DNA of 64,000 nt from RYN-230 sp963844695. Lineage in GTDB: Bacteria; Actinomycetota; Actinomycetes; Streptosporangiales; Streptosporangiaceae. Below, in pieces: positions 44,571 to 56,571 of this stretch. The position numbers and the translations under genes were made by a program. The stretch spans positions 30,915 to 94,914 of the forward strand of contig CAWJPL010000043.1 of assembly GCA_963844695.1 (NCBI GenBank), given 5' to 3'. How positions within the stretch are numbered: position 1 is the stretch's first letter; every line of letters starts with the position of its first letter. The notes under the pieces were generated by a model. The model had not been told where the DNA came from and did not search any database. It saw only the letters and a list, made by a program, of their open reading frames with translations.

Positions 44571-46772
44571 GTGGATCGGTGCGCGCTGTTCGTGGACGCG
44601 GGCTACGTGCTGGCGGATGGCGCGATGGCCGTCCACGGAACCCGCCACCGAGAGTCCGTATCCTGGGATTACGCCGGGCTGCTGTCGTTCATGGGCAGCA
44701 TCGCCCGGGAGAGAACTGGCCGCCCGCTGCTCCGCTGCTATTGGTACGAGGCCTCGGTCGAAGGCCGGCGGACTTCCGAGCATGACTCACTCGCTGACCT
44801 TCCCGGGCTGAAGCTGCGGCTGGGCCGGACCCGGCCGGGGCGGCGGGAGGGCGTGGAGAGCGAGATCCGCCGCGACCTCACCACCCTGGCCCGCAACAAC
44901 GCGATCAGCGATGCCCTCCTGGTCAGCGCGGAGGAAGACCTGGCCCAGGTCGTCGCCGATGTGCAAGACCTCGGTATCCGGGTGACGATCGTGCACATCA
45001 CGGTGGGCGGCAACTGGACCATTTCCCGCAGCCTCCGCCAGGAATGCGACGACATCATCGAGATTGGCGAGGGGCATCTGCGGCCCTTTACCCAGCTGGT
45101 GTCCGGGACCGACTCGCTGGGCAGCGAGGAGCCTTACCACCTGGCCGTTTCCGCAGCCCGTGCTCTCACCAACGGGCATGGCACAGTGGCCGGCCCGCTG
45201 GGGCAGCAGGCGTTGTCGGCCGGGTCGCACCCGGCCCCGCCCGCGATCTACACCGCGCCCGTGGTGGCGGAGTATCAGCGTGCGGCGCAGCCCGGCGCCC
45301 AGCCCGCCAGCGCCCAGCTCCCTGGCGTCCAGCTTCCGGGCGCCCAGCCAGGCGGTCCCCCCTCGCTGCCGCGCCGCGAGCCACCCGGGTCCATCGAGCG
45401 CCAGTCCATGGAGGCCGCCCGGGGCGGGGGTACACCGTCGCGCGCGGCCGCCAGCGCGCCGGACCCTGGGATCCCGCCGCAGAATGCGCAGAATCTGCAG
45501 GCTGCCTCAGGACTGCAGGCGCAGCCTGGCGTTTCCGAGCCGCAACGAAACCCCGGACCCAACCCGAACTCGAACCCGGCCCAGCGACAGCCGGGAGTTC
45601 CAGGGCAGCAGGGATTGCCGGGCCAGCAGGGCCTGGGCAGCCAGCAGGGCATGGGCGGCGTCCCCGCCCAGCCGGGCCTGCCCGGACCGGGTCAGCAGTC
45701 CCTGGGGGGACAGCAGGCGATGCAGCCGCAGTCGTACGCACCGCCGAGCCTGCCGCCCCAGTCCCCGCCCGCCCAGGGCCTGCCGGGTCAAGGGGGCCCG
45801 GGCCAGGGGATGCCGGCCCAGCAGAACGGGAACGGCCAGCAGAGCATGGCGGGCCAGAGCGTCCCGGGTTTGGGCGTCCCTGGTCAGGGCCAGCCGGGTC
45901 AGGGCCAGCCGGGCCAGAGCATGGCGGGCCAGACCATCCCAGGCTCGAACGTCCCAGGGCAGGGCCAGCCAGGCCAGAGCATGGCGGGCCAGACCATCCC
46001 AGGCCAGGCCATCCCAGGTTCGGGTCAGCCGGGCCAGGGCCAGCCGGGCATGGGCCAGAACCTGTCCGGCCAGCCGAGCATGCCGGGCCAGCACGCGGCC
46101 CCGTCCGCGCCCCCGCCGTCGTCACCTCCTGGACTGCCGGACCCGCGAGTGCGTGGCGCCCATGCGCAGCCCCCGGCCAACGAGCAGAACCTGTACCAGG
46201 CGCCGCCGTCCTCGTTCCAAGGCCCGGCCCAGGACGTCCCGTCCCGGCCGTACCAGCAGGGTGCCTACGGCGTCCTGCCCTCGGAGCAGATGATGCCGGG
46301 GCAGCCGTATCCCCCGCCCGCGCCGTCGGCGCCCGCCGGATCGGGACAGGGTCCCGGGTCGTCCTACGTCCCGCCGCAAGGGCCTTACGGCACACCGCAA
46401 GCCCCGGCGCCGCAAACCCCCGTGCCGCAGACCTCGGTGCCGCAGACACCGATGCCGCAGGCTCCGCCGCCGCAGCCTCCGGGGCCGCAAGCTCCGGGGC
46501 AGCCAACGCCGGTCCCGGGCCAGGGGATGCCGATCGCCGACGCGGTCCAGGCCGCCCACGCCGAGGGCTTCGAATTCGGCCAGTCCGTGGCCCGGGAAGC
46601 CCCGGCCCTGTGGCTGGAGGCCGTCTTGGCCCGTAAGCCGCGGATGCCATCTGACCTGGAGGCCAGGCTGCTCCAGGACTCGGCGCTGCCGATCGATTCG
46701 CTGCTGCACGACGAGACCAGGCATGCCCTGCGTCGTGGTTTCTGGGATGCACTGGAGCGTTCGCGCAGATAA
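44571..46772 (+). CDS. NYN-domain (PIN-like) protein with long Gly/Gln/Pro-rich repeat region
   Basis: A 733-residue protein in three parts. Residues 1-180 are a NYN putative RNase domain: VDAGYV with the first metal Asp, LPGLKLRLGR, DLTTLARNN, and LLVSAEEDLAQVVADVQDLG in place of the usual S-x-D-x-D-F, with acidic residues retained. Residues ~210-650 are low complexity, first Pro/Ala, then repeats such as GQPGQSMAGQTIPG, then PQAP/PQTP runs, predicted disordered. Residues ~655-733 are a conserved helical domain (ADAVQAAHAEGFEFGQSVAREAPALWLEAVL). The GTG start follows AAAGGA. RNA binding and condensate formation are plausible but inferred. A TPR gene follows 49 bases on. Confidence 0.85.
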   Translation: MDRCALFVDAGYVLADGAMAVHGTRHRESVSWDYAGLLSFMGSIARERTGRPLLRCYWYEASVEGRRTSEHDSLADLPGLKLRLGRTRPGRREGVESEIRRDLTTLARNNAISDALLVSAEEDLAQVVADVQDLGIRVTIVHITVGGNWTISRSLRQECDDIIEIGEGHLRPFTQLVSGTDSLGSEEPYHLAVSAARALTNGHGTVAGPLGQQALSAGSHPAPPAIYTAPVVAEYQRAAQPGAQPASAQLPGVQLPGAQPGGPPSLPRREPPGSIERQSMEAARGGGTPSRAAASAPDPGIPPQNAQNLQAASGLQAQPGVSEPQRNPGPNPNSNPAQRQPGVPGQQGLPGQQGLGSQQGMGGVPAQPGLPGPGQQSLGGQQAMQPQSYAPPSLPPQSPPAQGLPGQGGPGQGMPAQQNGNGQQSMAGQSVPGLGVPGQGQPGQGQPGQSMAGQTIPGSNVPGQGQPGQSMAGQTIPGQAIPGSGQPGQGQPGMGQNLSGQPSMPGQHAAPSAPPPSSPPGLPDPRVRGAHAQPPANEQNLYQAPPSSFQGPAQDVPSRPYQQGAYGVLPSEQMMPGQPYPPPAPSAPAGSGQGPGSSYVPPQGPYGTPQAPAPQTPVPQTSVPQTPMPQAPPPQPPGPQAPGQPTPVPGQGMPIADAVQAAHAEGFEFGQSVAREAPALWLEAVLARKPRMPSDLEARLLQDSALPIDSLLHDETRHALRRGFWDALERSRR

Positions 46773-47426
46773 CGTCGTTCCGTACCTTGAGTTCGTTCGT
46801 GGCGTTGGAAGGGGTCCTGGGTTGGGTACGTCCCCGGACGTGGTGATGCTGACGCGCGACATGTTTGACGCGATTGAGTTCGATGCCGCGGCGAGTGGTG
46901 ATCACCGAACCGCCGCGGAGCACATGATCAGTCTGGCCGCCACTGGCACCCAGACCGAGGAGTTCCCGCGCTCCGAGGCCCTCCTCCGCGCGGGCGAGCA
47001 GTGGCTGCTCGCCGACGAGCCGGCCGCCGCGGCCCAGGAGTTCCGGCAGGCGCTGGCGGACGGCGGCCCGGCGTTCGTCGACCCGCGGGTGCCGCTGGCC
47101 CGCGCACTGCTCATGATGGACAAGACGGACGAGGCCGACGCGCTGATCGAGCAGATCGAGCTGGAGAAGCCGGACGACCCGCGGCTCTGCGACCTGGTCG
47201 CCGAGCTGCTGGTCGAGCGGTCGGACCTGCAGGGCGCGCTGCGCTGGGCGACCACCGGGGTCGGGCTGTGCCTGGGCCGGCTGGGCGCCGGCTGGGATCC
47301 GGACGCCCCGGGCCGGCCCCCGGCCCAGCCAGCCCAGTTCTCCGCCAACGGGGACCCGACCGAACTACGGCTGCTGCTCTCCCTGCGCTACCGGATCCGC
47401 ATCGACCTCGGCCTGCCCGAGGACGA

Positions 47427-50094
<2,668 letters not shown>

Positions 50095-50163
50095 GGTTGC
50101 TTTCTGGACCCCGTCGGGTCCGGTGGTTTTCGTTGCGGATGATTCGGATGGGTGCGCGGCGGG

Positions 50164-50694
50164 TCAGCTGGTCGCGGCGGGAAGCTCGCCCTCGTCCGGT
50201 CCGGTCTGCGCGTCTGGCCGGCGGCCGGCGGCGATGGGCAGCGCCCGGCGCTGTGGCCGGGTCACGGGCGGGCCCGGGGCGGGCTCCGGGTCGTGCACCG
50301 GGACCAGCTGGGCGCCCCCTGACCGGGCCCGCAGCAGCCCGGCCAGCCGGGCGGCCACCGAGCGGGTCGATTCGAGCTCGACGCGCAGCTGGGCGAGCTC
50401 CGTGCTCACGTCGGTGAGGCGCTGCTGGTGCCGCCGCAGGTCACCCTGCAGTTCGAGGATGCGCTTGATGCCCGAGAGGTTGATCCCCTCTTCCTGGGAC
50501 AGGCGCTGGATCTCGCGCAGCGCGAGCACGTCGCGCAGCGAGTACCGGCGGCCCCGGCCGCTGGAGCGGCCGGGGGACACCAGTCCCAGCTTGTCGTAGT
50601 ACCGCAGGGTCTGCGGGTGCAGGCCGGCCAGCTGGGCGGCGACGGAGATGACATACACAGGCGAGTCGTCAGACAGGCCGAACGGGCTGCTCAT
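50164..50694 (-). CDS. hspR: heat-shock repressor HspR
   Basis: A 176-residue MerR-family repressor that binds HAIR elements, with DnaK as co-repressor. The winged helix begins PVYVISVAAQLAGLHPQTLRYYDKLGLVSPGRSSGRGRRYS, characteristic of HspR. A coiled coil follows (SGIKRILELQGDLRRHQQRLTDVSTELAQLRVEL), and the C-terminal tail is Pro/Ala-rich. The ATG at 50694 gives the family N-terminus; the open frame upstream is part of a REP-like repeat. It is the fourth gene of the dnaK operon, and its targets are visible before dnaK. Confidence 0.95.
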   Translation of the reverse strand: MSSPFGLSDDSPVYVISVAAQLAGLHPQTLRYYDKLGLVSPGRSSGRGRRYSLRDVLALREIQRLSQEEGINLSGIKRILELQGDLRRHQQRLTDVSTELAQLRVELESTRSVAARLAGLLRARSGGAQLVPVHDPEPAPGPPVTRPQRRALPIAAGRRPDAQTGPDEGELPAATS

Positions 50695-50713
50695 GACGTC
50701 ACCGCCGATCGCG

Positions 50714-50783
50714 GGGGCCGGGGGTTCCGGGGGTGGTCCCCCGGGGAGGCGGAGCAGGGGGTCGTCCCCCCGGGCCAGCACTG
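50714..50783 (-). repeat. REP-like element, copy C, between dnaJ and hspR
   Basis: Read leftward it starts just after the dnaJ stop with GGGGGGACGACCCCC, the same hairpin as copy A. A second hairpin follows (CCCCGGGGGACCACCCCCGG). It lies inside an operon, so it would attenuate hspR-clpB or stabilise the upstream dnaK-grpE-dnaJ message. Confidence 0.55.
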
Positions 50784-50789
50784 TTCATC

Positions 50790-51977
50790 TCAGCCGCCCC
50801 GGGCGCGCTGCAGCAGGTCATCGCGCGGGTCCTGCCCGGCGGTGGCCTCCCGGAAGTCCTCCAGGGCCTTCCGGGCCGGTCCGGTCACGTGCTGGGGCAC
50901 CTGAACGGCCACGGTGACCAGCAGGTCCCCGTTGGTCCCGTCGCTGCGGCGCACGCCCTTGCCGCGCACCCGGAAGGTGCGGCCGTTCGGGGTGCCCGCC
51001 GGGATCCGGACGCTGACCGGGGCCCCGCGATGCGACGGCACCTTGATCTCCGCGCCCAGCGTGGCCTCGGGGAACGTCACCGGCACGGTGACCGTGAGGT
51101 TGTGCCCGGTCCGGCCGAACACCGGATGCGGCGTGACGTGCACGCGCACATACAGGTCCCCGGCCGGTCCGCCACGCTCCCCGGGCGCACCCTTGCCCTT
51201 CAGCTTGATCTGCTGGCCGTCAGCCACGCCGGCCGGGATGCGCGCCTGGATAGTCCGGGTGCTCATCGCCCGCCCGCTGCCGGAGCACACGGGGCATGGG
51301 TCGTCAACCACCAGCCCGCGGCCGCGGCACTCATGGCACGGCTCGGAGAACGCGAAACTGCCCAGGTTCTTGCTCTCCTGGCCGGTCCCTTCGCAGTTCG
51401 GGCAGACCCGCGGGACAGTGCCGGCCTTGGCGCCGGTGCCCTTGCAGGTCGGGCAGGGACCCTCGCCGGCCAGCCGGAGGCCGACCGTGACGCCGTCCAG
51501 CGCGTCGCTGAACGACAGCGAGGTCTCCGTCTCCACGTCGGCACCCCGCCGCGGCCGGTTCTGCGCAGTACGCGCCCCGCCACCGCCGCGGCCGAACACG
51601 CCGCCGAGGATGTCTCCGAGCCCGCCGCCCGCGTTGCCGCCGGCCGTGCCGCCGGTGCCGAACAGGTCGCCGAGGTCGAAGTTGAATCCCCCGCCGCCCG
51701 GGCCGCCGGGTGCGCCTTGGCCAGCGCCCCGGAACCCGCCGCCGAACAGGGAGCGCGCGTCGTCGTACTCCTTGCGCCGCTTGCTGTCGGACAGCGTGTT
51801 GTAGGCCTCGGAGATCTCCTTGAACCGCTCCTCCGCCTTGGGGTCACCCTTGTTGGCGTCGGGGTGGTACTTGCGGGCGAGCTTGCGGTACGACTTCTTG
51901 ATCTCGTCCGCGCTGGCGGTCTTGGTGACGCCCAGGACCTTGTAATAGTCCTTCTCGAGGAAGTCCTTCGTGCTCAC
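50790..51977 (-). CDS. dnaJ: chaperone DnaJ
   Basis: The Hsp40 co-chaperone that stimulates DnaK ATPase activity. The 395-residue type I protein has the J domain (DYYKVLGVTKTASADEIKKSY, with the HPD motif near 38). A Gly/Phe-rich region follows (residues ~75-140). Four CxxCxGxG-type zinc motifs (CPTCKGTG, CPNCEGTG, CHECRGRG, CPVCSGSG) and the C-terminal substrate domains complete it. It lies 20 bases after grpE. Confidence 0.98.
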   Translation of the reverse strand: MSTKDFLEKDYYKVLGVTKTASADEIKKSYRKLARKYHPDANKGDPKAEERFKEISEAYNTLSDSKRRKEYDDARSLFGGGFRGAGQGAPGGPGGGGFNFDLGDLFGTGGTAGGNAGGGLGDILGGVFGRGGGGARTAQNRPRRGADVETETSLSFSDALDGVTVGLRLAGEGPCPTCKGTGAKAGTVPRVCPNCEGTGQESKNLGSFAFSEPCHECRGRGLVVDDPCPVCSGSGRAMSTRTIQARIPAGVADGQQIKLKGKGAPGERGGPAGDLYVRVHVTPHPVFGRTGHNLTVTVPVTFPEATLGAEIKVPSHRGAPVSVRIPAGTPNGRTFRVRGKGVRRSDGTNGDLLVTVAVQVPQHVTGPARKALEDFREATAGQDPRDDLLQRARGG

Positions 51978-51997
51978 TTACTACCTCTCCCCGGGGG

Positions 51998-52942
51998 TCA
52001 GTTGTTTCCCGCCGGAGTTCCCCGTGACTGACGCGCCTCCTGGTCGTCCGGGGCTGGCCCGTCGCTGGGTTCGGCGACCGCGACCCGGGCCGGACGGATG
52101 ATCCGCTCGCCCACCTTGTAGCCGGGCTGCAGGATCTGGACCGCGGTCGGCTCAGTCACATCCGGTGAATACGAGTGCATCAGGGCTTCGTGGACCAGCG
52201 GGTCGAATGGCTCGCCGGGCTCACCGAAGCTCTCCAGGCCCAGCTTCGCGGCCATGGTCTCCAGTGACTCGCCGACCGACTTGAACGCACCGTTCAGGTC
52301 GCCGTGCTCGCGGGCCCGGCCGATGTCGTCCAGTACGGGCAGCAGCGAACTCAGCACGTTGGCCAGGGCCTGCTCGCGAACGGCCAGCCGGTCGCGCTCG
52401 ACGCGCTTGCGGTAGTTGGCGTACTCCGCGTGCACGCGCTGCAGGTCCGCAGTGCGCTCGGCCAGCTGGTCGGCGAGGCCGCCGTCGTCCGGACCGCCCG
52501 GCTTGACGCCGGGGCGGCCTGGGTCGCCGGGAGCCCCGGAGCCGGCAGGTGCGCCGTCTCCGGGCCCCGCGCCACCGGGCACAGAGCTCTCTGCGCCCGG
52601 AGCGCTGGCTGGCTGTCCGCTGGCAGGCTGGCCCCCGCCGGGCCGGCCCTGCGGCCGGCTCTGCGGTCGGCCGGGCTGGCTCTCAGGCTGGCCCTGCGGC
52701 CGGCCGGAGCCTTCGCCCGCGCCGCCCCCGCCGGGGGGCTGGGCCCCCGCGGCACCGCCTGGTGCCGCGGGGCGTGCCCCAGTCCCACCCGGCTTGGAGA
52801 CCGAGTGCCGGCCCGGCCGGGCCGGCTTGCCCGGAGCGCCGTCACGGCGCCCCTGCGGATCCCTGACCTGGCCGGTCACCGGGTCGATGCGCCTGAGGTC
52901 ACGGATCACCGGCCCGTCGTTGGTGTCCTCTGGCGAATTCAT
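51998..52942 (-). CDS. grpE: nucleotide exchange factor GrpE with long disordered N-terminus
   Basis: Releases ADP from DnaK. The conserved part occupies about residues 150-300: a long helix (ADQLAERTADLQRVHAEYANYRKRVERDR) and the beta domain (FDPLVHEALMHSYSPDVTEPTAVQILQPGYKVGERIIRPARV). The preceding ~130 residues are Gly/Pro/Gln/Arg-rich low complexity (QGQPESQPGRPQSRPQGR), making the protein 314 residues against about 200 for typical GrpE. The ATG shares one base with the dnaK stop (TGATG), showing tight coupling. Confidence 0.95.
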   Translation of the reverse strand: MNSPEDTNDGPVIRDLRRIDPVTGQVRDPQGRRDGAPGKPARPGRHSVSKPGGTGARPAAPGGAAGAQPPGGGGAGEGSGRPQGQPESQPGRPQSRPQGRPGGGQPASGQPASAPGAESSVPGGAGPGDGAPAGSGAPGDPGRPGVKPGGPDDGGLADQLAERTADLQRVHAEYANYRKRVERDRLAVREQALANVLSSLLPVLDDIGRAREHGDLNGAFKSVGESLETMAAKLGLESFGEPGEPFDPLVHEALMHSYSPDVTEPTAVQILQPGYKVGERIIRPARVAVAEPSDGPAPDDQEARQSRGTPAGNN

Positions 52943-54798
52943 CAGGCGGCGCCACCTTCGCCCGCGTGCTTGTCCTCGTCCACGATCTCAGCGTCAACGA
53001 CCTCGTCGTCGTTCGCCGTCTCGTCGGCGGTGGACGCCGAGGTGTCCTCGGCCGCACTGGCCTGGGTCTGCGCGTAGATGGCGGTCCCCATCTTCTGGCT
53101 GACCGTGGCCGCCTTCTCGGTGGCCTCCTTGATCGCCTCGATGTCGGTGCCCTCGAGCGCCTTCTTCAGGTCGGCGATGGACGACTCCACCTCGGACTTG
53201 ATGTCGTCCGGAACCTTCTCCGCGTTCTCGCCGAGGAACTTCTCGGTCTGGTAGGCCAGGGTGTCCGCGCGGTTGCGGACCTCAGCCTCCTCGCGGCGGG
53301 CGGCGTCCTCGGCGGCGAACTGCTCCGCCTCGGCCATCATCCGGTTGATCTCGTCCTTGCCCAGCGCGGAGCCACCGGAGATGGTGACCCGCTGCTCCTT
53401 GCCCGTGCCCAGGTCCTTGGCCGAGACGTTGACGATCCCGTTGGCGTCGATGTCGAAGGCGACCTCGATCTGCGGGATGCCACGCGGCGCGGGGGCCAGG
53501 CCGGACAGCTCGAACATGCCGAGCTTCTTGTTGTACGCGGCGATCTCGCGCTCACCCTGGAACACCTGGATCTGCACGGACGGCTGGTTGTCGTCGGCCG
53601 TGGTGAAGATCTCCGACCGCTTGGTCGGGATGGTGGTGTTGCGCTCGATCAGCTTGGTGAAGATGCCACCCTTGGTCTCGATACCCAGCGACAGCGGGGT
53701 CACGTCCAGCAGCAGGACGTCCTTGACCTCGCCCTTGAGCACGCCGGCCTGCAGGGCCGCGCCCACGGCGACGACCTCGTCCGGGTTGACGCCCTTGTTC
53801 GGCTCCTTGCCGCCGAGCAGCTCCTTGACCAGGTCCACCACGGCGGGCATCCGGGTCGAGCCACCGACCAGCACCACGTGCTGGATGTCGCTGAGCTTGG
53901 TGTTCCCGTCCTTGATGACCTGCTGGAACGGGCCCTTGGTGCGGTCGAGCAGGTCCGAGGTCATCTTCTGGAACTCAGCCCGGGTGAGCTTGGTGTCCAG
54001 GTGCAGCGGGCCCTGCTCGGAGTGGGTGATGTAGGGCAGGTTGATCGTGGTCTCGGCGGAACCGGACAGCTCGATCTTGGCCTTCTCCGCGGACTCGCGC
54101 AGCCGCTGCAGCGCCATCTTGTCCTTGGACAGGTCGGTGCCGTAGTTGTTCTTGAAGTCCTGCACCAGCCAGTCCACGATGCGCTGGTCCCAGTCGTCCC
54201 CACCGAGGTGGTTGTCGCCGCTGGTGGCCTTCACCTCGACCACGCCGTCGCCGACTTCCAGCAGCGAGACGTCGAAGGTGCCGCCGCCCAGGTCGAAGAC
54301 GAGGATGGTGGCCTCGCCCTCCTTCTCCAGGTGGTACGCGAGCGCCGCGGACGTGGGCTCGTTGATGATGCGGAGCACGTTCAGGCCCGCGATCTGGCCG
54401 GCCTCCTTGGTGGCCTGCCGCTGCGCGTCACTGAAGTACGCCGGGACGGTGATCACCGCGTCGGTGATCGTCTCACCGAGGTAGGACTCGGCGTCCCTCT
54501 TGAGCTTCTGCAGGATGAACGCGCTGATCTGCTGCGCGTTGTACTTCTTGTCGTCGATCTTGACGGTCCAGTCGGTGCCCATCTGGCGCTTGACCGAGCG
54601 GATCGTGCGGTCGACGTTCGTCACCGCCTGCCGCTTGGCGACCTCGCCGACCAGCACCTCGCCGTTCTTGGCGAAGGCCACCACGGACGGGGTCGTCCGC
54701 GAGCCCTCCGCGTTGGCGATGACCGTCGGCTCGCCGCCTTCCAGAACCGAGACGACGGAGTTGGTGGTTCCGAGGTCGATACCTACCGCACGTGCCAT
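52942..54798 (-). CDS. dnaK: chaperone DnaK (Hsp70)
   Basis: The central Hsp70 chaperone, 618 residues. The ATPase domain starts AVGIDLGTTNSVVSVLEGG and has VFDLGGGTFDVSLLEVGDGVVEV and VLVGGSTRMPAVVDLV. The substrate-binding domain has LLDVTPLSLGIETKGG. The helical lid ends in an acidic tail (DEVVDAEIVDEDKHAGEGGAA). It is the first gene of the operon; two HAIR operators lie 30-105 bases upstream, so HspR represses it and heat induces it. The operon runs on into grpE by a 1-base overlap. Confidence 0.99.
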   Translation of the reverse strand: MARAVGIDLGTTNSVVSVLEGGEPTVIANAEGSRTTPSVVAFAKNGEVLVGEVAKRQAVTNVDRTIRSVKRQMGTDWTVKIDDKKYNAQQISAFILQKLKRDAESYLGETITDAVITVPAYFSDAQRQATKEAGQIAGLNVLRIINEPTSAALAYHLEKEGEATILVFDLGGGTFDVSLLEVGDGVVEVKATSGDNHLGGDDWDQRIVDWLVQDFKNNYGTDLSKDKMALQRLRESAEKAKIELSGSAETTINLPYITHSEQGPLHLDTKLTRAEFQKMTSDLLDRTKGPFQQVIKDGNTKLSDIQHVVLVGGSTRMPAVVDLVKELLGGKEPNKGVNPDEVVAVGAALQAGVLKGEVKDVLLLDVTPLSLGIETKGGIFTKLIERNTTIPTKRSEIFTTADDNQPSVQIQVFQGEREIAAYNKKLGMFELSGLAPAPRGIPQIEVAFDIDANGIVNVSAKDLGTGKEQRVTISGGSALGKDEINRMMAEAEQFAAEDAARREEAEVRNRADTLAYQTEKFLGENAEKVPDDIKSEVESSIADLKKALEGTDIEAIKEATEKAATVSQKMGTAIYAQTQASAAEDTSASTADETANDDEVVDAEIVDEDKHAGEGGAA

Positions 54799-54830
54799 GT
54801 GTAGTCCCTGTGTGTGTGATCGTTACTTAC

Positions 54831-54851
54831 CTTGAGCCTTGTTGGCTCAAG
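54831..54851. promoter_or_regulatory. HAIR operator 1 (HspR site) upstream of dnaK
   Basis: CTTGAGC-N7-GCTCAAG is a perfect dyad matching the known HAIR consensus CTTGAGT-N7-ACTCAAG except for one symmetric pair. It lies 32 bases before the dnaK start. Confidence 0.9.
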
Positions 54852-54853
54852 TC

Positions 54854-54877
54854 TGCCAGGGACACTCACCCCTGGCA
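54854..54877. promoter_or_regulatory. third dyad between the two HAIR sites
   Basis: Perfect 8-base arms TGCCAGGG (54854-54861) and CCCTGGCA (54870-54877) around 8 bases lie exactly between the HAIR operators. They match neither HAIR nor CIRCE. An additional regulator site or a promoter-region structure is possible. Confidence 0.5.
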
Positions 54878-54882
54878 AATGA

Positions 54883-54903
54883 GTTGAGTCTACTGCGCTC
54901 AAC
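54883..54903. promoter_or_regulatory. HAIR operator 2 (HspR site) upstream of dnaK
   Basis: GTTGAGT-N7-GCTCAAC keeps the TTGAG/CTCAA half-sites with the HAIR 7-base spacing. It lies about 85-105 bases before the dnaK start, 31 bases from the first site. Confidence 0.8.
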
Positions 54904-54978
54904 TTCTGGGCCCGCAGAATGATTCCCGGCGGCGGCCCAGATTTTCGGGCGGCGGCCCGGATATGACAGCGGACGTGA

Positions 54979-55026
54979 CAGTGCGGCGTGGCCCGGCCCG
55001 GAAGGAGGCCGTGCCACGCCGCACTG
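54979..55026 (-). terminator. terminator after seven-repeat protein 1
   Basis: A perfect 14-base stem (54979-54992 with 55013-55026) around a 20-base loop lies 22 bases beyond the stop of the leftward gene ending at 55049. It separates that gene from the dnaK promoter. Confidence 0.75.
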
Positions 55027-55048
55027 GGCGCTGCGGGCTAGTGGACGA

Positions 55049-56400
55049 TCAGCCCGCCGCGGTCTGCAGCGACCAGGTGCTGCCGTTCCAGGTCTCCGCT
55101 ATCGGCGACACCTTACCCGCCGGACTGGGCGAGCCGCCGCCGACGGCGGAGCAGAAGGTAGCGGACGTGCACGACACCGAGTAGAGCGCGCTGATCGTGG
55201 CCGGGCTGGGCGTGCTCAGGATCGTCCAGGTCGTGCCGTTCCACTGGGCCGCCACGGTCGCGTCCGTGGTCCCGGCCGCGTTGATGTCGTCTCCGACCGC
55301 CATGCAGTTCGTGGCCGAGATGCACGACACCGAGTTGAGCTCCGCGTAGTCAGTCGAGGAGTACGGATCCGGGACGGTGAGCGCCGTCCAGCGGCCGCCG
55401 GTCCACTGCTCGGCGAGAGGAGCCATCGAGTACGCCGAGGCGGACTCCGTGCCTCCCGAGCCAACGGCCACGCAGAAGCCGGTGGCCGGGCAGGACACTC
55501 CGAAGAGCGGGCTGAGCGGCTGCGGGTCGGCGGGGGACTCGTCTGACCAGGCCTTCCCGTTCCAGTGCGCGGCCAGCGCCTTCCCCGCGTTGTTCCAGCC
55601 GACGGCGGTGCAGTTCCCGGTGGCGGGGCAGGACGCAGCCGTGAGCGCTCCCGTGTGCTTGGTGGTCACGGTGGACCAGTGCCGGCCGTTCCAGTGCTCG
55701 GCCAGGGTCATGCCCGACGAACGGGTGCCCACCGCCGTGCAGTCCTTGGCCCAGGTGCAGGAGATCCCGGCCGGTTCCCCGGCCACCGCAGGCGTGGAGT
55801 CGGACTGGATGGTCCAGGTGCGCCCGTTCCAGCCCTCGCCCAGCAGCCGGGACTTTGTCGCGGTGTACGAGAAGCCTGCGGCCATGCACGCGCTGGATGA
55901 CGTGCAGGACACGCCCGCGGTGAGGGTGGCCCCCCGGTAACCGCCAGAGTTGGTGGTGGGCGTCGTCTGCGCGGTCCATGTGGTGCCGTTCCACCGCTCG
56001 GCCAGGGGCTTGTAGTTCTTCCCGGTCCGGGTGCTGGCCAGCCCGGTGGCGGTGCACTGTTTCCGCCCGGTACAGGACACCCCGGCCAGCTCCGCTCCAG
56101 AGAAGGTGGCCGCGCTCGCCGCGGCTGCCGCGCGGGCCTGCCGGGTCATCGAGAGGGTCCCCTGCGCCGGACCCGCCGTGCTGGCCGCACGGGTCTGTCC
56201 CGGCCGCAGCGTGGCGGCCCAGTCCCGGGGCTGCTGCCCGGCCGCCAGCCTCCCGCCGCCGTGCTGGCCGTGGCCGTTCTCGCCGCGGCGGTCCGTGGGG
56301 CCGCGGACGCGGCCCCGGCCGGTCCCGCCGCCAGCGCGGCCACCGTCGTCACAGCCGCCAGCACGCCGCAGGCTCTGAACACTCCCGTTTTGCCCCGCAT
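55049..56400 (-). pseudogene. secreted seven-repeat (predicted beta-propeller) protein 1, one frameshift
   Basis: A secreted protein of about 450 residues, paralogous to the next gene. The start (ATG 56400, GGAGG 7 bases upstream) opens a signal peptide (VFRACGVLAAVTTVAALAAGPAGAASA) and soon loses frame. The rest reads in another frame from about 56240-56300 on. A single missing base reconciles the two. The mature part has seven repeats of 45-50 residues, each with VSC-x(5-7)-CxAVG and a closing WNG-x2-W (WTG in one), which fits a seven-bladed propeller with one disulfide per blade. No catalytic motif is seen. A strong hairpin ends the gene. Confidence 0.75.
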
Positions 56401-56532
56401 GGGGGTACCTCCACTGAGTCAGGCCCCCCACCCAAAGATGCACAAACTAGACGCCCAGCCTCGGTCAAGGGTTGCAAAAGGGAGGGTAAAGGCGTGGTAT
56501 TTGTTTCCGGCGCGGCGCGGGCGCGGCGCGGC

Positions 56533-56564
56533 GGCCCGGGGCGGTCAGCTGGCGGCCCCGGGCC
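56533..56564 (-). terminator. terminator after seven-repeat protein 2
   Basis: Perfect 10-base arms GGCCCGGGGC (56533-56542) and GCCCCGGGCC (56555-56564) lie 8 bases beyond the stop of the leftward gene ending at 56572. Transcription of the two paralogues is therefore probably separate. Confidence 0.65.
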
Positions 56565-56571
56565 GGGCCGG

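Noticed and set aside
50095..50163. HAIR operator directly before clpB
   Set aside because: The 69-base gap contains no CTTGAG/CTCAAG half-sites.
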